From the NCBI RefSeq assembly GCF_019711615.1, contig NZ_JAIGNS010000001.1, forward strand, positions 806,001-870,000: 64,000 bases of DNA, in the 5' to 3' direction. A program made the position numbers and the translations under genes. Every line of letters begins with the position of its first letter. The stretch's first letter is position 1. The notes under the pieces were generated by a model, which was given only the letters and a program-made list of their open reading frames with translations, had not been told where the DNA came from and made no database searches. The stretch comes from Qipengyuania intermedia. Lineage in GTDB: Bacteria > Pseudomonadota > Alphaproteobacteria > Sphingomonadales > Sphingomonadaceae. Shown in pieces: positions 57,737 to 64,000 of this stretch.

Positions 57737-58627
57737 CTATTGGTGCGGCCTGTCCAGCAGGATGCGGACATAGGGTGAGAGGCGGTGGCCCAGGCGGGTG
57801 AGCGGCGAGCGGCTGTGTCGCGCCACGAAGCGCCGCCAGTCGCGCCCGTGGATTGCACCGGCCTCCCGCCAGCGCGCGCGCAGTCTCGCCAACCTCGACA
57901 AGGCGGGGTCGAGCGAACTTCCCGCGACCGGGTTGGCGGCGCAATAGCCGACCGGCTTGCCCGCAAGTACGCAAGGGACGCCGGCAGCCCCGGCACGCAG
58001 GCCATAGTCGAGATCGCCGTAAATATGCTCGAACATCGGATCGAGCGAGCCGAGACGCTCGAAAGCCGCTGCCGACACCAGCACCGCATTGCCGCTGATC
58101 GTGTCGACCTTCTGCGGCGCGCCGTCGGGTATGGCCAGCCTCATCCGCAATGGCCTGCGGAGCGGTTCAGGCCTGAAATGTCCGCCGTACGTGACTTCGC
58201 CCTCCGGCAGGCGCGAAATCGTTGACCCGGCGCAGATCACCGCGCCGCGCTCATCCCGCGATTGCTCGGCATCGGCCAGCATGCCCTCCAGCGCGTGTGG
58301 CAGGAGTTCAACATCGTCGTTCAGCCAGAAATACCAGTCGTAGTTAGTGGCAGCTGCGTTTGCCCGCTCCCACGCCAGCCGCATCCCGCCGTTCCAGAAC
58401 AGCGTGCCGTCACCTTCGATGACATCGGCCTGCGGCAGCAAGTCGAGCACCGCCCTGCCCGTCCCGTCCCGCGATCCGTCATCGACGAGGAAAAGATCTT
58501 CGGCCCGGAATTCAGCTTGGGCAGCAAGCGCACGAAGACAATCCAGGGTCGTCTCGCGCCGGTTGTGGCACGTCATCAGCACCGCGATGCGCGGACCATG
58601 CGGTTGATCGGATGCAGTGATAGCCAT
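57737..58627 (-). CDS. Family 2 glycosyltransferase
   Basis: The ATG at 58627 gives 296 residues; the frame continues upstream but into the trmB region. The GT-A fold motifs are visible: RIAVLMTCHNRRETTLDCLR near the N-terminus, EDLFLVDDGSRDGTGRAVLD, and the DxD-like region YFWLNDDVELLPHAL. The acceptor is unknown; it may act in polysaccharide or glycan synthesis. It diverges from trmB. Confidence 0.88.
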   Translation of the reverse strand: MAITASDQPHGPRIAVLMTCHNRRETTLDCLRALAAQAEFRAEDLFLVDDGSRDGTGRAVLDLLPQADVIEGDGTLFWNGGMRLAWERANAAATNYDWYFWLNDDVELLPHALEGMLADAEQSRDERGAVICAGSTISRLPEGEVTYGGHFRPEPLRRPLRMRLAIPDGAPQKVDTISGNAVLVSAAAFERLGSLDPMFEHIYGDLDYGLRAGAAGVPCVLAGKPVGYCAANPVAGSSLDPALSRLARLRARWREAGAIHGRDWRRFVARHSRSPLTRLGHRLSPYVRILLDRPHQ

Positions 58628-58727
58628 TTCGGCTAAACGCCTAGCTTGCGTTTCCCGCCCGCCACAAGCGGCAAGCCCTCGCCTGCCTCTGGACAAGTCG
58701 GGCGCAATCGGCTTAGCGCCGCGCCCC

Positions 58728-59429
58728 ATGTCAGCATTCAAGGAAGGCGATCCGACCACGCTCAACCGGCTGTATGGCCGCAGCCAGGGCAAGCCCCTGC
58801 GCGCCGCCCAGCAGGAACTGGTCGACAAGCTTCTCCCGCAGATCGCCGTCCCCGCCGAGGGCCCAGTTACGTCCGAGCGCCTGTTCGGGTTCGAGCGCCC
58901 GCTGCATTTCGAAATCGGCTTCGGCGCAGGCGAGCACCTTGCCTATCGCGCCGATTTGTTGCCCGACCACGGTTTCATCGGGGCCGAGCCCTTCCTCAAT
59001 GGCGTGGCGCAGGCGCTGACCCATATCCGCGACGGCGGGCTTGCCAATGTCCGCATCCAGCACGGCGATGCGCTGGAGGCGCTGGCCCGGGTGCCCGATG
59101 GCGGCCTCACCATGCTCTACCTCCTCCATCCCGACCCCTGGCCGAAGAACAAGCACGCCAAGCGCCGGATGATGAACGATGGGCCAGTACGCATGATCGC
59201 CGACAAGCTGAAGCCCGGCGGCGAGTTCCGCTTCGGCACCGATCACCCGGTTTACCTGCGCCACGCGCTGATGGTTATGCGCCGCTTTACCGACGAATTC
59301 GAGTGGCTGGTCGATGGCCGCCAGAGTTGGGAAAACCGTCCCTCTGGCTGGTGCGAGACGCGCTACGAACACAAGGCGCGCAACACCTACGGCCACGAGG
59401 TCTGGTACTTCCGCTTCCGCCGGAAATAA
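58728..59429 (+). CDS. trmB: tRNA (guanine-N7-)-methyltransferase
   Basis: The ATG at 58728 (MSAFKEGDPTTLNRLYGRSQ) gives 233 residues, typical for TrmB. The SAM-binding FEIGFGAGEHL and the catalytic LHPDPWPKNKHAKRRMM block are present, plus TDHPVYLRHAL near the C-terminus. It methylates G46 in the tRNA variable loop. It diverges from the glycosyltransferase gene with a 100-base gap. Confidence 0.95.
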   Translation: MSAFKEGDPTTLNRLYGRSQGKPLRAAQQELVDKLLPQIAVPAEGPVTSERLFGFERPLHFEIGFGAGEHLAYRADLLPDHGFIGAEPFLNGVAQALTHIRDGGLANVRIQHGDALEALARVPDGGLTMLYLLHPDPWPKNKHAKRRMMNDGPVRMIADKLKPGGEFRFGTDHPVYLRHALMVMRRFTDEFEWLVDGRQSWENRPSGWCETRYEHKARNTYGHEVWYFRFRRK

Positions 59430-59489
59430 GCGCGGAACGCATGGCGGGGCGCGGCGATTGAACGGGTATACGCCCAAAGGAGCGCCCGC

Positions 59490-60863
59490 TTGATTACCAC
59501 GACCAACCCCGCCACCGGCGAAACCATCGCCACTTACGAAACGCTTGACGACAACGGCATCGACGCGAAGCTGGAGACGGCGACGCGCGCCTACCGTGAA
59601 TGGCGCACCAGCCCGATCGAGCAGCGGGTGGAATTGCTCGCCGCCCTCGGCGACCTTTACGAAAGCAACAAGGAAGAGCTTGCCCGCCTCGCCGTGACCG
59701 AGATGGGCAAGCCGATCACGCAGGCGCGCGGCGAGGTCGAGAAATGCGCGAGCCTGTTCCACTATTTCGCCGAATCCGGGCCGCCGATGCTGGAATCGGA
59801 ATTCTGGGACCTGTCGGACGGCGGACGCGCAGAAGGACGCTGGCTGCCGCAGGGCCCGGTCCTCGCCGTCATGCCCTGGAACTTTCCCTTCTGGCAGGTG
59901 GTGCGCTTCCTCGCGCCGACCATCCTTGCGGGCAATGTCGGCGTCCTGAAACACGCCAGCATCGTGCAGGGTGTGGCGCACCGGATGGAAGAACTAGTGC
60001 TCGAGGCAGGCGGACCCGAAGGCCTGTTCCAAAACCTGTGCGTCTCCTCCGACCCCATCGGAGATGTGATTGCCGACACGCGTATCGTCGCCGCTACGCT
60101 GACCGGGAGCGAAGGCGCGGGCAGCGCGGTGGCCCAACAGGCGGGCAAGCACTTGAAAAAGGTAGTGCTGGAACTTGGCGGCAGCGATCCCTTCATCGTC
60201 ATGCCGTCCGCCGATCTCGACCAGGCAGTCGAGGACGCGGTCTTCGCGCGCATCCAGAACAACGGCCAGTCCTGCATCTGCGGCAAGCGCACCATCGTCC
60301 ATGCCGACATCCACGACGCCTTCGCCGAAAAATTCATCGCCGCGCTCAAGGACGTGAAGCTCGGCGATCCGATGGATGACGATACCGAGCTCGGCCCGCT
60401 GTCGAGCGAGGGTCAGCGCGACACCGTGCTCGACCAGGTCGCCAAGGCGAAGGAAGAAGGCTGCACGCTCCTGTTCGGGGGCGAAAAGCTGGACCGCGAG
60501 GGCGCATGGATGACCGCCGGACTGCTGACCGACGTGCCTCTCGCCAGCGAGACCGGGACCGACGAAATCTTCGGCCCTGTCGGCCAGATCTACAAGGCGA
60601 CCGACATCGAGGAGGCGATCACTATCGCCAACGCCATACCCTTCGGCCTCGGTTCGGCAGTCTGGACCAATGACGACGAGGAGCGCGAGATTTTCGCCAA
60701 CCGTATCGAGGCGGGCATGACGACCTTCAACGCCGTCAATGGCTCCAAGATCGAAGCGCCCTTCGGCGGCATCAAGAAATCGGGCTTCGGGCGCGAATTG
60801 TCGCACCACGGCCTGCATGAATTCATGAACCTGAAAACGCTGGTCTATCCGGCAAAAGGATAA
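59490..60863 (+). CDS. NAD(P)-dependent aldehyde dehydrogenase, succinate-semialdehyde type
   Basis: The start is TTG at 59490, supported by AAAGGAG eight bases upstream. The 457-residue protein has the Rossmann-fold region LAVMPWNFPFWQVVRFLAPT, the catalytic glutamate in VVLELGGSDPF and the catalytic Cys262 in NNGQSCICGKR. The overall pattern (FPFWQVVR, GGSDPFIVMPSADLD) fits the short NAD-dependent succinate-semialdehyde dehydrogenases. The exact substrate is not proven. The SDR gene follows 5 bases later. Confidence 0.92.
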   Translation: MITTTNPATGETIATYETLDDNGIDAKLETATRAYREWRTSPIEQRVELLAALGDLYESNKEELARLAVTEMGKPITQARGEVEKCASLFHYFAESGPPMLESEFWDLSDGGRAEGRWLPQGPVLAVMPWNFPFWQVVRFLAPTILAGNVGVLKHASIVQGVAHRMEELVLEAGGPEGLFQNLCVSSDPIGDVIADTRIVAATLTGSEGAGSAVAQQAGKHLKKVVLELGGSDPFIVMPSADLDQAVEDAVFARIQNNGQSCICGKRTIVHADIHDAFAEKFIAALKDVKLGDPMDDDTELGPLSSEGQRDTVLDQVAKAKEEGCTLLFGGEKLDREGAWMTAGLLTDVPLASETGTDEIFGPVGQIYKATDIEEAITIANAIPFGLGSAVWTNDDEEREIFANRIEAGMTTFNAVNGSKIEAPFGGIKKSGFGRELSHHGLHEFMNLKTLVYPAKG

Positions 60864-60868
60864 TCGAA

Positions 60869-61525
60869 ATGAGCAAGACAATCCTCATCGTCGGCGCGTC
60901 GCGCGGCATCGGCCTCGGCCTCGCCAGGGAATTCAAGAGGCGCGGCTGGGACGTCATCGCGACCGAACGCTCCACGAGCGACGAGCTTCACGCACTCGAT
61001 AACGTGCGCATCGAGACCATGGACGTGACCAAGGCCGAAACATTCGAAGGTTTCGATACCAAGGTCGATGCGGTAATCGTGAATGCCGGGATTACCGGCG
61101 CAAAGCACCAGTCGGCCGTCGAAGCGACTGCGGACGAGGTGGCCGAAGTCATGATGACCAATGCCTTCGGCCCTGTGCATCTCGCCAAGACCGTGCTGCC
61201 GCATATTGCGGACGGCGGCACGCTCGCCTTCATGACCTCGCTCATGGGTTCGATAGAAGACAGCTCTGGCGGGTTCGAGCTTTACCGCACCAGCAAGGCT
61301 GCGCTCAATATGCTGGCCAAGGGCGTTTCGGAGCAGGACGCCGGCCCGCGCGGCATCGCCACGCTCGCGCTGCATCCGGGCTGGGTCCAGACCGACATGG
61401 GCGGCCCCAATGCCAAGATCACCGTCGATGAAAGCGTGAAAGGCCTTGCCGATGTAGTCGAAGGGGCCGCGGGTAAGAGCGGCTTCCGCTATGTCGACTA
61501 CACCGGCAAGGACCTGCCTTATTAA
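60869..61525 (+). CDS. SDR family NAD(P)-dependent oxidoreductase
   Basis: The 218-residue protein has the cofactor motif ILIVGASRGIGLGLAREFKR at the N-terminus, NAGITGA, and the catalytic YRTSKAALNM with Tyr and Lys. It resembles C-factor/CsgA-like and carbonyl reductase subfamilies of SDRs. It starts 5 bases after the aldehyde dehydrogenase gene, so both may act on related carbonyl compounds. It converges on the outer-membrane protein gene. Confidence 0.92.
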   Translation: MSKTILIVGASRGIGLGLAREFKRRGWDVIATERSTSDELHALDNVRIETMDVTKAETFEGFDTKVDAVIVNAGITGAKHQSAVEATADEVAEVMMTNAFGPVHLAKTVLPHIADGGTLAFMTSLMGSIEDSSGGFELYRTSKAALNMLAKGVSEQDAGPRGIATLALHPGWVQTDMGGPNAKITVDESVKGLADVVEGAAGKSGFRYVDYTGKDLPY

Positions 61526-61528
61526 GGC

Positions 61529-62137
61529 TTAGAAGCGCACGCCGAGCCCGGCGACGACCTGGTCGGTCGTTGCATCGCCCTGGTCGATATCGGCCAGGTT
61601 GTTGTAGTTGGAGCGGCGATATTCGACGCGTGCCTCGAACGGTCCGGGAAGCTGGACCTGGAGGCCGCCGCCGAAGCGGAAACCGTCGGCGTTTTCATCG
61701 AGATCGGACAGCGATCCGCTCTCGGTGAAGGCGGTGGTGTCGAGCGCGGTGTAGCCGGCCTTGCCGTACGCAGTGATGCCCGGCGTCACGGCGAAACCGG
61801 CGCGTGCGCCGATGTAATACTGGCCGTTCGTTTCCAGGCCCTCGCGCGCACCGCCGAAGCTGTCGGGGAAGCTGGTCGTGCCATCGCTGGTCGAGATTTC
61901 GCCTTCCACGCCGACGAAGGCGCTGCCGAGCGAAAGGTCGTAACCGGCGGTAATGCCGTAGACCGCATTGTCGGCGCTGGCCGTCGCGCTGCCGTCTTCG
62001 GCATCGACGTCGAGGCCTTCATAGCCGCCGATGACGCCTACGTGCAGGCCGCCGGGAGCAGCGTTCTGCGCCTGCGCAACGGACGGGACGGCGATCATGC
62101 CTGCGCCAAGCGCAGCCATTGCGAATATTGTCTTCAT
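61529..62137 (-). CDS. Outer-membrane beta-barrel protein
   Basis: The 202-residue protein has a signal peptide (MKTIFAMAALGAGMIAVPSV, cleavage after AQA). The mature part has alternating amphipathic strands (GLHVGVIGGYEGLDV, AVYGITAGYDLSLGSAFVGV, QYYIGARAGFAVTPGITAYG, FEARVEYRRSNY) and a C-terminal phenylalanine (VAGLGVRF), as expected for barrel insertion by the BAM machinery. It matches the Omp25/OmpX-like small porin superfamily. Function is unknown. Confidence 0.88.
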   Translation of the reverse strand: MKTIFAMAALGAGMIAVPSVAQAQNAAPGGLHVGVIGGYEGLDVDAEDGSATASADNAVYGITAGYDLSLGSAFVGVEGEISTSDGTTSFPDSFGGAREGLETNGQYYIGARAGFAVTPGITAYGKAGYTALDTTAFTESGSLSDLDENADGFRFGGGLQVQLPGPFEARVEYRRSNYNNLADIDQGDATTDQVVAGLGVRF

Positions 62138-62251
62138 GGGAATTTCCTTGTTCTGCGATCCCTGTTGCTGCGCCCCCTGTCGCCGCGCGGATTGCGCGCG
62201 CGTGAACCGCGGCGTCAGGATTGCAGATCGCTCGACGAATGGTGCCCGCAG

Positions 62252-63388
62252 CTAGGCGAGGACCTGGCGCAAGGTTGCCAGCAGCGCCTCTTCGTCGGCC
62301 TCGGTATTGTAGAGGTGCGGCGTCACGCGCAGCGACTGGCCGCGCGCAGAAACGAAGACCTTCGCTTCGCCCAGCTTTTCGGTGAGGCCGTCCGGCAGGC
62401 CGTCGGGAAATTCCAGCGACAGGAAATGTGGGCCGCGTTTGCCGACAGGGGAGGAGGTAAGACCCATTTCCTCTGCCTTGTCGGCAAGGCGAGTGGTCTT
62501 GTGTGCCAGAGTCTCGGCAATCGCGCCGACGCCGTGATCCAGCAGGAAATCGAGGGCGGCGCCTGCCCCCATCATCGAGGGAGCGTTGGATTTCTCGCCC
62601 ATGTCGAACCGCCGCGCGCCCGGCTGATAATCGCCGCGATAGTCGACCAACCGGGTGAAGTCCTGCGATCCGGCGCGGTTGATCCAGTTGTGCTCGATCG
62701 GGCGTCCGCCGTGGTGCTTCGGATCGACGTAGAGAATGCCGAGGCCATAGGGCCCCAACAGCCATTTATAGCAGGCGGCGACCGCGAAATCGGGCTTTAC
62801 GGCATCGAAATCGATCGGCATCGCCCCCAGCGATTGCGTCAGGTCGAGGACCAGTGCCGCGCCGAATTTGCGGCATTCCTCGCCCACCGCGACGAGGTCG
62901 ACCACGCGTCCGTCGGCCCAGTGGCAATGCGGCACGGCGACGATGGCGGTATCCGCGTCGATCGCACCCAGCACGGCTTGGGTCCAGCAGGCATCGGCCT
63001 CGCGCCGGACCGCTATCACTTCCCCGCCCTCGCGCTCGGCCAGTTCCTGCCAGGGATAGACGTTGGACGGGAATTGTTCGCCCAGTGTCACCACGCGCCG
63101 CCCCTGTCCGACCGACAGGTTCGCAGCGGCATTCGCCATGCCGTAACTGACCGAAGGCACAACGGCGAGATTGTCAGGCGCTGTCCCCACCAGCCGCCCC
63201 GCTTTTTCGCGAAAGGTTTCGACCAGCGTGAAAAAGTCCTGCGGGTAGAAATTCCACGGCTGCTCCTTCAACCGCGCGCCCTCCACCATCGCCGCGCTGA
63301 CCGCGTGCGACAGCGGCGCCATGTAAGCGCAGTTGAGGTAATGGACGTCCTCCGGAATCGAGAACAGGTGCCGCTGCGAGGCGATCAC
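62252..63388 (-). CDS. Class V aminotransferase-like PLP enzyme
   Basis: The start is GTG at 63388; the first ATG is far inside. The 378-residue protein has the fold-type I pattern with the PLP lysine in FAVAACYKWLLGPYGLGILY, the cofactor-binding Asp in GAALVLDLTQSLGAMPID and the conserved Arg near the C-terminus (SLRVTPHLYNTEADEEALLA). Subfamilies include kynureninase, cysteine desulfurase and isopenicillin-N epimerase-like proteins; the last fits best. It starts 4 bases after the malic enzyme stop. Confidence 0.88.
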   Translation of the reverse strand: MIASQRHLFSIPEDVHYLNCAYMAPLSHAVSAAMVEGARLKEQPWNFYPQDFFTLVETFREKAGRLVGTAPDNLAVVPSVSYGMANAAANLSVGQGRRVVTLGEQFPSNVYPWQELAEREGGEVIAVRREADACWTQAVLGAIDADTAIVAVPHCHWADGRVVDLVAVGEECRKFGAALVLDLTQSLGAMPIDFDAVKPDFAVAACYKWLLGPYGLGILYVDPKHHGGRPIEHNWINRAGSQDFTRLVDYRGDYQPGARRFDMGEKSNAPSMMGAGAALDFLLDHGVGAIAETLAHKTTRLADKAEEMGLTSSPVGKRGPHFLSLEFPDGLPDGLTEKLGEAKVFVSARGQSLRVTPHLYNTEADEEALLATLRQVLA

Positions 63389-63392
63389 CGGA

Positions 63393-64000
63393 TCAGCCCA
63401 GAACGCCCGCGCTCGCCAGCACCGCCAGCGTGAGGATATCGGGCGCGATGGCCGTCATGGGCGCGATCTGGACCGGCTTTTCCATGCCGATCATCATCGG
63501 GCCGACAGTGGTTTCCCCGCCCAGTTCGCGCAGCAGCTTGGCCGACAGGTTCGCCGATTGCAGACCGGGCATGATGAGCACGTTGGCCGGACCCGACAGG
63601 CGGTTGAAGGGATAGAGCTCCATCACCTTGGGGTTGAGCGCGGCATCGGGCGCCATCTCGCCTTCATATTCGAAGTTCACCGTATCGTCCGCATCGAGGA
63701 TCGCCACCGCGTCGCGGATATTGCCCAGCCACTGGCCCGACGGATTGCCGAAGGTGGAATAGGACATGAAGCCGACGCGCGGCTCGTGGCCCATGCGGCG
63801 CGCAACCGCTGCAGTCTCGCGCGCGATATGCGCCAGCTGCTCTGCCGACGGGCGCTCGTTGATCGTGGTGTCGGCAAGGAAGGTCGTGTGGTTCTTGCCG
63901 ATCATCATGTGGATGCCGAAAGGAACCGCGCCGGGTTTTTCGTCCAGCACCCTGCCCACTTCGCGCGCGGTCTGGGCGAAGGTTCGCGTGAGGCCCGAAA
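63393..64000 (-). CDS. maeB: NADP-dependent malic enzyme, C-terminal phosphotransacetylase-like domain (partial)
   Basis: The visible 202 codons are the C-terminal end; the N-terminal malic enzyme domain lies outside the window. Motifs VGFMSYSTFGNPSG, FEYEGEMAPDAALNPKVME and ANVLIMPGLQSANLSAKLLR match the PTA-like domain of MaeB-type enzymes, which regulates activity by acetyl-CoA. A stand-alone phosphate acetyltransferase is possible but less likely in this lineage. Confidence 0.85.
   Translation of the reverse strand, partial: SGLTRTFAQTAREVGRVLDEKPGAVPFGIHMMIGKNHTTFLADTTINERPSAEQLAHIARETAAVARRMGHEPRVGFMSYSTFGNPSGQWLGNIRDAVAILDADDTVNFEYEGEMAPDAALNPKVMELYPFNRLSGPANVLIMPGLQSANLSAKLLRELGGETTVGPMMIGMEKPVQIAPMTAIAPDILTLAVLASAGVLG

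Overview
The window reads as chromosomal DNA of an alphaproteobacterium of the Sphingomonadales, most likely the Erythrobacteraceae (an Erythrobacter/Qipengyuania-type marine bacterium). The evidence is high-GC DNA with strong third-position bias, a CtrA response regulator with TTAA-type sites upstream, a DUF4167 protein, an HWE-family histidine kinase, a Tad pilus locus without a recognisable full-size cpaD, and a Cdc48-type AAA ATPase. No rRNA, tRNA, CRISPR array, insertion sequence or prophage is visible. Gene order looks like ordinary core genome with some accessory surface functions.

Region 1 (1-20.3 kb) is about surface attachment. A very large repeat adhesin on the minus strand (N-terminal 1944 residues here, C-terminus outside) is followed by a membrane protein and then by a complete Tad/Flp pilus locus on the plus strand: flp, cpaB, cpaC, a small lipoprotein, a TadG-like protein, two TadE-like pseudopilins, cpaE/tadZ, cpaF/tadA, tadB, tadC, a TPR lipoprotein (TadD-like), the prepilin peptidase cpaA/tadV and one unknown membrane-anchored protein. 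A PilZ-HTH fusion gene, a candidate c-di-GMP-sensing transcription factor, faces this locus.

Region 2 (20.4-37.3 kb) holds a MATE exporter, groES-groEL behind a heat-shock promoter plus CIRCE operator, an endonuclease/phosphatase-fold membrane protein, a DUF305/LVIVD secreted protein, a host-attachment-family protein, a class A beta-lactamase-like protein, a small Ala/Glu-rich lipoprotein, polA with a downstream HWE sensor kinase and MscS channel, and a Cdc48-family ATPase. A terminator with no gene in front of it, upstream of the ATPase, suggests a small RNA.

Region 3 (37.7-43.5 kb) holds an acyltransferase, a ketone-body/CoA-transfer operon (scoA, a HAD phosphatase lipoprotein, scoB, a CaiB-type CoA transferase), and a GbsR/MarR-type regulator whose 26-bp perfect palindrome overlaps its own promoter. 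A related site lies in front of the next membrane-protein gene.

Region 4 (43.5-64 kb) is mostly housekeeping: lnt-metK, DUF4167, hisS-prfA-prmC, ppa, a BON-MscS channel with a PmbA/TldE protease gene, lptB-rpoN-ctrA, a glycosyltransferase, trmB, a succinate-semialdehyde-type dehydrogenase with an SDR, an outer-membrane barrel, a class V aminotransferase and the C-terminal end of a malic enzyme. Adhesin, Tad pilus, PilZ regulator and CtrA together suggest a cell-cycle and c-di-GMP controlled attachment programme; that link is inference. No clearly unprecedented system is evident. The best leads are the PilZ-HTH regulator, the orphan-terminator sRNA candidate and the paired palindromic operators.
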